Assembly (NCBI GenBank): GCA_023392535.1
Contig: JAEVYY010000031.1
Span: 30,653-94,652, forward strand
Length of the DNA stretch: 64,000 nucleotides
Direction of reading: 5' to 3'
DNA from: Bacillota bacterium
GTDB taxonomy: Bacteria > Bacillota > Clostridia > Lachnospirales > Lachnospiraceae
Shown here in pieces: positions 17,347-25,446 of this stretch. How positions within the stretch are numbered: position 1 is the first letter of the stretch; every line of letters starts with the position of its first letter. The position numbers were made by a program, and so were the translations under genes. The notes under the pieces were generated by a model that worked only from the letters and a program-made list of their open reading frames with translations, did no database searches and was not told where the DNA came from.

Positions 17347-18894
17347 ATGGCTGGAATTATGATTGCTGTCGTAGTAACTCTTATCATTGGTATTCCTGTT
17401 GGAATTGCCGTTGGAACTACTTATAGAAAAAAGATCGTAGAGTCCAAGATGGGTAATGCAGAGGACAAGGCTAGAGAGATTATTGATGAAGCTCTTAAAA
17501 CCGCTGAAACCAAAAAACGTGAGGGTCTGTTAGAGATTAAAGAAGAATCCATTCGTACAAAAAATGAACTGGATAAGGAAATCAAAGAGCGCAGAGCCGA
17601 GGCACAACGGTATGAAAGACGGGTTCAGCAGAAAGAAGAAAACATTGATAAAAAAGCCGATGCAATTGAGAAAAAAGAAACAGGTCTGATTGCAAAAGAG
17701 GAAGAGTTAGCAAGGCAAAAAGAAGACATAGCAAGGCTGAATGAGCAAAGATTACAGGAATTAGAACGAATCTCTGGATTAACCTCCGAACAGGCAAAAG
17801 ATTATTTATTGAAAATTGTTGAAGACGAAGTAAAACATGAAAGCGCAATGCTCATCAAAGAAATGGAGAGCAAAGCAAAAGAAGAAGCAGACAAAAAAGC
17901 AAAGGAATACGTAGTTACTGCAATACAAAGATGTGCAGCGGATCATGTATCTGAAACTACGATATCCGTTGTACAGCTTCCGAATGACGAGATGAAAGGT
18001 AGAATTATAGGTAGAGAGGGTAGAAATATAAGAACTCTTGAAACATTAACGGGCGTGGACTTGATTATTGATGATACACCGGAAGCTGTTATTTTATCTG
18101 GATTTGATCCAATCAGACGTGAAGTTGCAAGAATTGCCCTTGAAAAGTTAATTGTAGATGGTCGTATTCATCCAGCTAGAATTGAAGAGATGGTAGAAAA
18201 GGCGCAAAAAGAAGTGGAAGTAATGATTAAAGAAGAAGGTGAAGCCGCAACATTGGAGGTTGGTGTTCATGGTATTCATCCTGAATTAATCAGATTACTT
18301 GGAAAGATGAAATTTAGGACTAGTTATGGTCAAAATGCATTACGACATTCGATAGAAGTTTCACAGCTTTCTGGACTATTAGCATCAGAAATGGGATTGG
18401 ATGTCAGAATGGCGAAACGAGCAGGCTTACTTCATGATATAGGTAAAGCCGTAGACCACGAAATGGAGGGCTCACATATTCAATTAGGTGTTGAATTATG
18501 TAGAAAATATAAAGAATCACCGATTGTAATTAATGCAGTAGAGTCTCATCATGGAGACGTAGAACCTCAATCTTTAATTGCATGTATTGTGCAAGCTGCT
18601 GATACTATATCTGCGGCAAGACCAGGTGCGAGAAGAGAGACTTTAGAAACATATACTAGTAGACTAAGACAATTAGAAGATATAACCAACAATTTCAAAG
18701 GTGTTGACAAATCATTTGCTATTCAAGCAGGTAGAGAGATTCGTGTTATGGTAGTTCCAGATCAGATTAGTGATTCTGATATGATATTATTAGCTCGTGA
18801 TATTTCTAAACAAATTGAGGCTGAGCTAGAGTATCCAGGTCAAATCAAAGTTAATGTTATTAGAGAAAGCAGAGTCATTGATTATGCAAAATAA
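17347..18894 (+). CDS. rny: Ribonuclease Y
   Basis: The 515-residue membrane-anchored endoribonuclease starts bulk mRNA decay. It has one N-terminal span (MAGIMIAVVVTLIIGIPVGIAVG), a long charged coiled coil (about 30-200), a KH domain (MKGRIIGREGRNIRTLETLTG) and an HD domain (LRHSIEVSQLSG, GLLHDIGKAVDHE). The ATG at 17347 is preferred to GTG 17335 because AAGGAGG (17329-17335) lies before it. That ribosome site can fold into a small hairpin, AGGAG-gtg-CTCCT (17330-17342), which may dampen translation. A strong terminator follows. Confidence 0.96.
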   Translation: MAGIMIAVVVTLIIGIPVGIAVGTTYRKKIVESKMGNAEDKAREIIDEALKTAETKKREGLLEIKEESIRTKNELDKEIKERRAEAQRYERRVQQKEENIDKKADAIEKKETGLIAKEEELARQKEDIARLNEQRLQELERISGLTSEQAKDYLLKIVEDEVKHESAMLIKEMESKAKEEADKKAKEYVVTAIQRCAADHVSETTISVVQLPNDEMKGRIIGREGRNIRTLETLTGVDLIIDDTPEAVILSGFDPIRREVARIALEKLIVDGRIHPARIEEMVEKAQKEVEVMIKEEGEAATLEVGVHGIHPELIRLLGKMKFRTSYGQNALRHSIEVSQLSGLLASEMGLDVRMAKRAGLLHDIGKAVDHEMEGSHIQLGVELCRKYKESPIVINAVESHHGDVEPQSLIACIVQAADTISAARPGARRETLETYTSRLRQLEDITNNFKGVDKSFAIQAGREIRVMVVPDQISDSDMILLARDISKQIEAELEYPGQIKVNVIRESRVIDYAK

Positions 18895-18943
18895 TTACGG
18901 GATTAATAGAGCATTTTCCTCATTACTCGCGTAAAAGATGTAG

Positions 18944-18984
18944 TCAAACCATTGTATCTATATTACAATGGTTTGATTTTTTTT
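18944..18984 (+). terminator. Terminator of rny
   Basis: TCAAACCATTGTA (18944-18956) pairs with TACAATGGTTTGA (18964-18976), followed by eight T. Confidence 0.95.
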
Positions 18985-18995
18985 AATAATATATC

Positions 18996-19024
18996 TTGTA
19001 TATAAAAATAAAATGTAGTAAAAT
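18996..19024 (+). promoter_or_regulatory. Promoter of the aminotransferase gene
   Basis: TTGTAT (18996-19001), 17 bases, TAAAAT (19019-19024). A leader of about 145 bases follows, in which I see no known riboswitch. Confidence 0.5.
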
Positions 19025-19178
19025 AAGCAATGTGTATATTTCTAGGGTAAACAATTGTACGCATAGGACGGACAGACCATGAGGAGCAAAGAATCTATTA
19101 CATAGAAAGATTCATTAGTTATGAAAAATAATTCCAAGAAAAATTATGACGATTGGAATAATACAGGATGGTGAAAGC

Positions 19179-20468
19179 ATGAAATCGTACAAAGAGCTAA
19201 GTAGAGAAGAATTAATGATTTTAAAGAAAGAATTGGAGAAACAGTATGAGGATGTTAGGAATCAAGGATTGAACCTGGATATGTCCAGGGGAAAGCCGTC
19301 AGCCAAACAACTTGACATAGGGATGGATTTTATGGATGTCATAAACGCATCTTCGGATGTAAAGACAGAGTCTGGATTCGATTGCAGGAATTATGGGTTG
19401 GTAGATGGCATTCCAGAAGCAAAAAAATTGATGGCAGAAATTATGGAGACAACCTCAGATCATGTAATTATTTTTGGAAATGCCAGTTTAAGTATAATGT
19501 ATGATATTGTTTCACGTTCTATGACGCATGGCGTACTTGGAAATATACCATGGGGAAAACTGGATAAAGTAAAATTTTTATGTCCAGTACCTGGTTATGA
19601 CAGACATTTTGCAATTACAGAACATTTTAATATTGAGATGATTAACGTTCCTATGCGTAAAGACGGACCGGATATGGATATGGTAGAAAAATTAGTTGCG
19701 GTTGATCCAGCAATAAAGGGTATTTGGTGCGTGCCTAAATATTCAAATCCTCAGGGAATCTCGTATTCAGATGAAACAGTAAGACGGTTTGCCGCATTGC
19801 AACCGGCTGCTAAAGATTTTAGGATTTTTTGGGATAATGCTTATATTGTTCATCATTTATATGAGGAAAAACAGGATCACATTCTTGAAATTCTTAAAGA
19901 ATGCGAAAAATCAGGTAATCCGGATATGGTTTATGAATTTTGTTCTACTTCAAAGGTTATTTTTGCAGGTGGTGGAATTAGTGCACTTGCGTCCTCAGAG
20001 GCAAATTTAGCAGAAATAAAAAAATCTATGACGATTCAGACAATTGGATACGATAAGATTAATCAGCTAAGACATGTTATCTATTTTAAAAATAGAGCAG
20101 GAATTATAGCTCATATGAAAAAACATGCTGAACTTATGAGACCAAAGTTCGATGCTGTTTTAGCCGTTTTAGAACAGGAAATGAAAGGTCTTGAAATAGG
20201 TCATTGGAATAAACCATATGGTGGCTATTTTATCTCATTTGATGCGATGGATGGTTGCGCAAAAGAAATTGTTCAAAAATGTAAAGAGGCGGGAGTGATT
20301 TTAACAAATGCTGGTGCAACCTATCCGTATGGTTGCGATCCAATGGATAGCAATATTCGAATTGCCCCTTCTTTTCCGACTCCAGAAGAGATGAAAGCGG
20401 CTACCGATTTATTTGTATTATGCGTAAAAATGGTAAGTGTAAATAAGTTATTGGATATTAAAAGTTAA
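19179..20468 (+). CDS. Type Ic aminotransferase (PLP fold type I, aspartate-aminotransferase-like)
   Basis: The 429-residue protein matches the PF12897 type Ic group: LDMSRGKPSAKQLDIGMDFM, LVDGIPEAKKLMAEIM, FGNASLSIMYDI, CPVPGYDRHF, VPKYSNPQG, IFWDNAYIVHHL and the probable PLP-lysine stretch CSTSKVIFAGGG. Family members have aspartate aminotransferase activity; the true substrate cannot be read here. ATG 19179 has GGTGA upstream and gives the family start MKSYKELS; the in-frame ATG 19146 has no ribosome site. A Nudix gene follows 35 bases later. Confidence 0.85.
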   Translation: MKSYKELSREELMILKKELEKQYEDVRNQGLNLDMSRGKPSAKQLDIGMDFMDVINASSDVKTESGFDCRNYGLVDGIPEAKKLMAEIMETTSDHVIIFGNASLSIMYDIVSRSMTHGVLGNIPWGKLDKVKFLCPVPGYDRHFAITEHFNIEMINVPMRKDGPDMDMVEKLVAVDPAIKGIWCVPKYSNPQGISYSDETVRRFAALQPAAKDFRIFWDNAYIVHHLYEEKQDHILEILKECEKSGNPDMVYEFCSTSKVIFAGGGISALASSEANLAEIKKSMTIQTIGYDKINQLRHVIYFKNRAGIIAHMKKHAELMRPKFDAVLAVLEQEMKGLEIGHWNKPYGGYFISFDAMDGCAKEIVQKCKEAGVILTNAGATYPYGCDPMDSNIRIAPSFPTPEEMKAATDLFVLCVKMVSVNKLLDIKS

Positions 20469-20503
20469 TATTTATACTTGAGTTTAAGAGGAGTTAGTAA
20501 TAT

Positions 20504-21046
20504 ATGAGCAATGAATTTAAAAGGTTAGATCGTGAACTGATCAGTCAAGGATCCATTATAGATTATTATAAAGATACCATACAGGTTCCAAATGGAAATA
20601 TTGTTAAATGGGATTATATTGCTCATAAGGGAGCTGCTGCAATCGTTCCAGTGATGAAAAATGGAAAAATACTAATGGTCAGGCAATATCGAAATGCATT
20701 AGATCGTTATACTTTGGAAATACCTGCGGGTGGATTAAATGGATCTGATGAACCAACAAAAGATGCGGCAATGCGGGAATTAGAAGAGGAGACTGGATAT
20801 CGGACAGCAGAGGCAGAATTCTTGATTTCCATTTACACAACGGTTGCATTTTCTAATGAAAAAATTGATATCTATGTGGCAAAAGATTTGTTACCAGGAA
20901 TACAGAATTTGGATGAAGATGAATTTATTCATGTTATGGCATATGAGATAACAGAACTTGAGAAAATGATTTTTGATGGTGTTATTCAGGATGCAAAAAC
21001 AATTACAGCAATATTTGCATATAAAAACAAGTATCTTTCTGTTTAA
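20504..21046 (+). CDS. Nudix hydrolase, ADP-ribose pyrophosphatase type
   Basis: The 180-residue protein has the full Nudix box G-x5-E-x7-REUXEEXGU (GLNGSDEPTKDAAMRELEEE then TGY). It also has the NudF-type flanks VRQYRNALDRYTLEIPAGG and the C-terminal AYEITELEKMIFDGVIQDAKTI. Such enzymes hydrolyse ADP-ribose or related ADP-sugars. GAGGAG precedes the ATG. It sits upstream of spoIIM and xerD on the same strand. Confidence 0.9.
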   Translation: MSNEFKRLDRELISQGSIIDYYKDTIQVPNGNIVKWDYIAHKGAAAIVPVMKNGKILMVRQYRNALDRYTLEIPAGGLNGSDEPTKDAAMRELEEETGYRTAEAEFLISIYTTVAFSNEKIDIYVAKDLLPGIQNLDEDEFIHVMAYEITELEKMIFDGVIQDAKTITAIFAYKNKYLSV

Positions 21047-21090
21047 AAAGGCATATATTTTAGAAACATGAAAACCAGGATTATGATAAT

Positions 21091-21711
21091 ATGCCTAGAA
21101 AGATACACTTACTCTCATACAAAAGGCAGTCAAGCTTATTGTACCCATTTATGATTGGTTTTACCATTGGCGTTGCAATCACGAATATATTTGCGCAATC
21201 AATTTTACTGCAAGAAGGTTATTTTAGTACCTATTCCTTGGAAAGATTGCAGTATGTCCAAATCGATCCGAATAAGTTGTTTTTTGGAATATTGCAGAAT
21301 CGATTTCAAATTGTTTTATTGATTTTTATCATGGCTACCACAATTATTGGAATCATTAGTGCGCATCTATTTGCCGGATGGTATGGATTTTCTATGGGAG
21401 TCATGATTACAGTTTTGATAAACCGATTTGGATTAAAAGGCAGTATCTTATTTGCAGCTTGTATACTACCCCAGGTCATTTTTTATGTACCTGCGTTTAA
21501 TTCATTATTGAACGAATGCAGAGATATCAGTTACATACTTTTTCTTCCCCAGAGATCCAGCCCCTATCATGAACATGGATCGACGCCTTCTTTCAAGAGG
21601 ATTCCAAGAATATTAATGAGTTTAGGAGTTGTCATAATAGGAATCTTGCTTGAAAGTTATGTTAATCCTGTTGTCGTAACGAAAATAGTTACAATTTTAA
21701 AAATAATGTAA
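21091..21711 (+). CDS. spoIIM: Stage II sporulation protein M
   Basis: The 206-residue polytopic protein has about five membrane spans and the SpoIIM/DUF95 layout: an N-terminal RQSSLLYPFMIGFTIGV segment, an extracytoplasmic loop, FIMATTIIGIISAHLFAGWYGFSMG, ILPQVIFYVPAFN and a final span. In the family SpoIIM anchors the SpoIID-SpoIIP wall hydrolases during engulfment. The ribosome site is modest. Its place before xerD is common in Clostridia. Confidence 0.85.
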   Translation: MPRKIHLLSYKRQSSLLYPFMIGFTIGVAITNIFAQSILLQEGYFSTYSLERLQYVQIDPNKLFFGILQNRFQIVLLIFIMATTIIGIISAHLFAGWYGFSMGVMITVLINRFGLKGSILFAACILPQVIFYVPAFNSLLNECRDISYILFLPQRSSPYHEHGSTPSFKRIPRILMSLGVVIIGILLESYVNPVVVTKIVTILKIM

Positions 21712-21734
21712 AATATTTTTAATAACTTTTTTTT

Positions 21735-21784
21735 ACAAGATGTTGTACGACTCAAAAAATTGGTTGACGACATCTTGTGCTTTT
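21735..21784 (+). terminator. Probable terminator after spoIIM
   Basis: ACAAGATGTTGT (21735-21746) pairs with ACGACATCTTGT (21767-21778) with one G-T pair, then GCTTTT. The 20-base loop makes it weaker than others here. Confidence 0.55.
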
Positions 21785-21829
21785 CAGAAAAAACTCCCTA
21801 AAACGTGTGGAAAATGAGGAAAATATTAA

Positions 21830-21858
21830 TTGCTTTTCTCTAAAATTCTTATTATAAT
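21830..21858 (+). promoter_or_regulatory. Promoter of xerD
   Basis: TTGCTT (21830-21835), 17 bases, TATAAT (21853-21858). A second TATAAT at 21886-21891 has no matching -35. Confidence 0.55.
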
Positions 21859-21914
21859 GTTAACTAGACGCTTTGAGATTTGCATTATAATTTGAGGGGA
21901 AGGGTTTGGTATTA

Positions 21915-22799
21915 ATGGAGAAGGAGATTACAGCATTTATTTCTTATTTACATAATGTGAAAGCAACGTCTAAAAATACTGAACTTTCATATAAAAGAGA
22001 TTTAAGTAAGATGGGGCATTACTTGGAAGGACAAGGAATAACAGAAGCGAGAAAAGTTACAACTACAAATTTAAATTCTTATATTTTATATTTAGAAAAA
22101 AATAATTTTGCTGCGGCAACTGTATCAAGGAATATTGCGTCAATAAAAGCATTTTATCACTATTTGATAAGAGAAGGAATTACAACCGAAGATGTATCAG
22201 AAGCATTGAAGTCACCTAAAATTGAAAAAAAGATACCTGAAATTTTATCGATGGAAGAAGTGTTCAAGCTTTTGGAACAGCCACAAGGTCGTTTGCCGAA
22301 AGAACTTAGGGATAAGGCAATGCTGGAATTGCTTTATGCAACAGGTATCAGAGTGACGGAACTCATATCGTTAACGATGTCTGATATAAATTTGCAGATG
22401 GGATTTATAGTGTGCAAAGATGCTCATAAGGAACGAATTATACCCTTTGGTACAGAGGCTAAGAAAGCGTTGTTAGCGTATTTAAACAATGCCAGAGAGC
22501 ATATGCTGACAGATAAAAAAGAGGAGACCTTATTTGTCAATTGTTCGGGACAGGCAATGAGCAGGCAAGGATTTTGGAAGATTATTAAGTTTTATGCAAA
22601 AAAGGCAGGAATTGTAGCAGATATTACTCCACATACAATTCGTCATTCATTTGCAGCACATTTAGTAGAGAATGGTGCAGATCTAAGAAGTGTACAAGAA
22701 ATGCTGGGACATTCCGATATTTCAACGACACAGATTTATGCGAATCTGAATCATAATAAAATAAGAGAAGTATATGCAAAGGCTCATCCAAGAGGATGA
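21915..22799 (+). CDS. xerD: Tyrosine recombinase XerD
   Basis: The 294-residue tyrosine recombinase resolves chromosome dimers at dif with a partner. The N-terminal SAM-like domain (ITAFISYLHNVKATSKNTELSYKRDL) is followed by the catalytic domain with Arg in ATGIRVTELISL, HTIRHSFA, the second His in LGHSDI and the nucleophile Tyr in STTQIYANL. ATG 21915 is preceded by GGGGAAGGG at slightly long spacing; the TTG at 21906 is an alternative. The coding sequence runs into its own terminator, so the stop codon lies in the hairpin's 3' arm. Confidence 0.92.
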   Translation: MEKEITAFISYLHNVKATSKNTELSYKRDLSKMGHYLEGQGITEARKVTTTNLNSYILYLEKNNFAAATVSRNIASIKAFYHYLIREGITTEDVSEALKSPKIEKKIPEILSMEEVFKLLEQPQGRLPKELRDKAMLELLYATGIRVTELISLTMSDINLQMGFIVCKDAHKERIIPFGTEAKKALLAYLNNAREHMLTDKKEETLFVNCSGQAMSRQGFWKIIKFYAKKAGIVADITPHTIRHSFAAHLVENGADLRSVQEMLGHSDISTTQIYANLNHNKIREVYAKAHPRG

Positions 22800-22806
22800 G
22801 CCTTTT
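22781..22806 (+). terminator. Terminator overlapping the end of xerD
   Basis: GGCTCATCC (22781-22789), a 4-base loop, GGATGAGCC (22794-22802), then TTTT. The xerD stop (22797-22799) is inside the stem. It may also end the convergent aroF transcript. Confidence 0.9.
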
Positions 22807-22813
22807 ATACACA

Positions 22814-23842
22814 TTATTCGCTGTCTGCGATATCGTAAATAAGCTGTTCGCTGGCTTTCCATCCAAGACATGGGTCTGTGATAGACTTTCCATAGATACC
22901 GCCACCTACTTTTTGGCAGCCCTCTTCAATATAACTCTCAATCATGACACCTTTCACAAGAGCATGGATATCTGGATTTATTTTACGATTATGCATCACT
23001 TCTTTAACAATACGTGTTTGCTGTTCGAAATGCTTGTTTGAATTCGCGTGGTTTGAATCTATTATGGTAGCGGGATACCGCAAATCCAGCTCACTATACA
23101 TCTCAAGAAGTCGATTCAAATCTTCGTAGTGATAATTAGAAACCGCATTTCCATGTTTACTGACTGCACCACGGAGTATCGTGTGGGCGAGCTCGTTACC
23201 CGAGGTATTTACCTCAAAGCCCCGATAAATAAAAGAATGTGGATGTTGTGCGGCATAAACAGAATTCAACATAACAGAGAAGTCACCACTGGTTGGATTT
23301 TTCATCCCGGCAGGTACATCGAAACCGCTGACCGTCAGGCGGTGTTGCTGATCCTCCACAGAACGTGCACCGATAGCCACGTAGGATAGAATATCAGAGA
23401 CATATCCCCAATTTTCAGGATAAAGCATCTCATCTGCCGCAGTAAGCCCTGTTTCCTCTATTGCACGAATATGCATTTTTCTCATAGCTATCAGTCCTTG
23501 TAAAAAGTCTGGTTTTTTTTCGGGATCAGGCTGATGTACGATCCCTTTATAGCCTTCCCCTGTGGTCCTTGGTTTATTGGTATAAATACGGGGAATCAGA
23601 ATCAGTTTATCCTTTACTTTATCATGGATGCGGGCAAGTCGGTTAATATAATCACAAACGGAATCCTCATTATCAGCAGAACAGGGTCCAATGATAACGA
23701 GAAATTTGTCTGATTTCCCGGTTATAACGTCTTTGATTTCCTGATCTCTTTTCTCTTTAATAGCAGCTAGTACTGTTGGAAGCGGATATTGCTGACGAAT
23801 CTCTTCTGGCGATGGAAGCTTTTTTATAAAATCAAAACCCAT
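22814..23842 (-). CDS. aroF: 3-deoxy-7-phosphoheptulonate (DAHP) synthase
   Basis: The 342-residue class I DAHP synthase (AroF/AroG/AroH type) condenses PEP and erythrose-4-phosphate, the first shikimate step. It has LVIIGPCSADNEDSV, PRIYTNKPRTTGEGYKG, ADEMLYPENWGYVSDILSYVAIGARS, NPTSGDF, ATIIDSNHANSNK and a C-terminal GVMIESYIEEG. AAGGAG lies before the ATG. The promoter is at 23910-23938, and a palindrome in the leader suggests an operator or RNA switch. It converges with xerD. Confidence 0.93.
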   Translation of the reverse strand: MGFDFIKKLPSPEEIRQQYPLPTVLAAIKEKRDQEIKDVITGKSDKFLVIIGPCSADNEDSVCDYINRLARIHDKVKDKLILIPRIYTNKPRTTGEGYKGIVHQPDPEKKPDFLQGLIAMRKMHIRAIEETGLTAADEMLYPENWGYVSDILSYVAIGARSVEDQQHRLTVSGFDVPAGMKNPTSGDFSVMLNSVYAAQHPHSFIYRGFEVNTSGNELAHTILRGAVSKHGNAVSNYHYEDLNRLLEMYSELDLRYPATIIDSNHANSNKHFEQQTRIVKEVMHNRKINPDIHALVKGVMIESYIEEGCQKVGGGIYGKSITDPCLGWKASEQLIYDIADSE

Positions 23843-23870
23843 TTTTATCTCCTTAGTAGTTCATATAAAT

Positions 23871-23888
23871 TGAAATGGAATCATTTCA
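23871..23888 (-). promoter_or_regulatory. Palindrome in the DAHP-synthase leader
   Basis: TGAAATG-GAAT-CATTTCA is a perfect 7-bp inverted repeat that extends to 11 bp with one mismatch. It lies between the promoter and the start codon, where a repressor or an RNA hairpin could act. Confidence 0.5.
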
Positions 23889-23909
23889 TTTTTTTTGTCA
23901 AACATGATT

Positions 23910-23938
23910 ATTATAGTATATAAGTGTTAGAAGCGCAA
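23910..23938 (-). promoter_or_regulatory. Promoter of the DAHP-synthase gene
   Basis: On the minus strand, TTGCGC (23938-23933), 17 bases, TATAAT (23915-23910). Confidence 0.65.
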
Positions 23939-23963
23939 GAAATCAAATATAAAACAATTTAAT

Positions 23964-25283
23964 TTAGCAAAGTTTCTTCAAAGCTATGATATGTAACCAA
24001 GTATGCAACAATTGACTAATCAGCAATCCCCATAGGTATCCCTGAATGCCAAAAGCAGGAATCGCAAAGAATACAAAAAACAAACGAATGGAAAGACTGA
24101 TTAAGGAAAAACAAAAAGTAAGATTTGTTTTTCCGAGACCGTGCAGGATACTGCCAAGTGTTGTTGATATATAGATAAATGGGCAGATAAAGCTAAGAGT
24201 CGTGATATAATTTCCAACGGTCGTGCTGGAAAATAAAAAGTTACCCAAAAAGTTTCCAAATAGCAAAAAGCCAGCGGTGCAAAGGAACCCTAAAATAAGG
24301 CAATATTGGATACTTTTATCTACGGCATGTTTAATTCTCTTAGAATTACCAACGGCTTCCGCTTCTGATATGGTAGGAAGTAACATAACAGACAGAGAAT
24401 TGGTAATCGTGCTTGGAAATAAAATGAGAGGTAATGCCATTCCGGTAAGTACACCATAGATACTAAGGGCAGCTTCTGAAGTCAAACCATGTCTTATGAG
24501 TGAATTGGGTATGTATACAGCCTCTATGCTTTGCAAAAGATTTAAGATAATACGATTTGCACTTAATGGAGCCGCAAATGAAAAAACATCGGCGCTTGCA
24601 GATTTGTATTCTTTAATAGAAGGAAGGGATATCTGTTGGCGTACCTTGTAAAATCTTACATAAATAGCAATCATACTTATCAACATGGAAACAATCTCTC
24701 CAAGCACGAGTCCGATGACAGCACAATTAATTGTTAAGGAATAGCCTTCTTGCTGGCTTAAATAGTATAAATAGTAAACAGTACCCACACGTACTATTTG
24801 TTCTGCTAATTGAGTCACAGCAGGAAGACTGGCTTTTTTAATCCCATAAAAATATCCATTGATACAAGAGTGCAGGGAGGCAAAAGGGATTGATATAGCA
24901 ATAATACGAAGTAAGGGCGCACAGCGCGCCTCGAGTAACATAAAAGTAGCTATTGGTACAGAATACAAGTATACGATATTACTTAAAAAGAGTGATAGGA
25001 TCATCGAGAGACCAATGCCACTTAATAAAACGTGAAAAGAGTTTTTATAATTATGGGTGGAAGGTTCACTTGCTATGAATTTTGATATTGATGTTTGTAT
25101 GCCGGCGACACAAAAGGAGAAAGAAAGTGCAAGAACAGGTGCAATGAGTTGATAAATTCCCATTCCTTCTTCTCCGAATGTTTTTGATAAAAAAATACGG
25201 TAGAAAAAACCGATGATCCGAGTGATAAGACCAGTTATAGTAAGTATGATTGTTCCTGTAATAAGTGGGGTTGTTTTACGCAT
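23964..25283 (-). CDS. SpoVB-like lipid-linked oligosaccharide flippase
   Basis: The 439-residue polytopic protein (12-14 spans) belongs to the MVF/polysaccharide-transporter superfamily. N-terminal LTITGLITRIIGFFYRIFLSKTFGEEGMGIYQL and GIQTSISKFIA closely resemble SpoVB and clostridial lipid II or wall-precursor flippases. It is shorter than B. subtilis SpoVB (about 518 residues). A role in spore cortex or cell-wall precursor export is inferred. The ribosome site (GCGGA) is weak. It follows a divergent gap from the isc genes. Confidence 0.8.
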   Translation of the reverse strand: MRKTTPLITGTIILTITGLITRIIGFFYRIFLSKTFGEEGMGIYQLIAPVLALSFSFCVAGIQTSISKFIASEPSTHNYKNSFHVLLSGIGLSMILSLFLSNIVYLYSVPIATFMLLEARCAPLLRIIAISIPFASLHSCINGYFYGIKKASLPAVTQLAEQIVRVGTVYYLYYLSQQEGYSLTINCAVIGLVLGEIVSMLISMIAIYVRFYKVRQQISLPSIKEYKSASADVFSFAAPLSANRIILNLLQSIEAVYIPNSLIRHGLTSEAALSIYGVLTGMALPLILFPSTITNSLSVMLLPTISEAEAVGNSKRIKHAVDKSIQYCLILGFLCTAGFLLFGNFLGNFLFSSTTVGNYITTLSFICPFIYISTTLGSILHGLGKTNLTFCFSLISLSIRLFFVFFAIPAFGIQGYLWGLLISQLLHTWLHIIALKKLC

Positions 25284-25329
25284 AGTAATCCGCTTTTAAT
25301 ATTTATTCATATATATGTAATTTGAAATA

Positions 25330-25358
25330 TTGACAGAACAAAAAAGGAGTGTTATTAT
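25330..25358 (+). promoter_or_regulatory. Promoter of the iscS-nifU genes
   Basis: TTGACA (25330-25335), 17 bases, TATTAT (25353-25358), close to consensus. Confidence 0.8.
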
Positions 25359-25368
25359 GCAATTACTA

Positions 25369-25393
25369 AATCCGTAGTGGTTTACTAGGAATT
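25369..25393 (+). promoter_or_regulatory. Candidate Rrf2-family (IscR/CymR-like) operator
   Basis: AATCCGTAGT (25369-25378) and ACTAGGAATT (25384-25393) form a 10-bp inverted repeat with 8 matches and a 5-base centre, placed at the predicted transcription start. The outer AAT(T)CC/GGAATT resembles CymR and clostridial IscR sites. No rrf2 gene is adjacent. Confidence 0.5.
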
Positions 25394-25446
25394 AAACATA
25401 GCACAAATAATTATAAAATGCTAGCACATAGATGGGAGGAATAATC

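Noticed and set aside
25357..25377. Short leader ORF MQLLNP upstream of iscS
   Set aside because: Its ATG overlaps the -10 box of the promoter, so it would not be transcribed.
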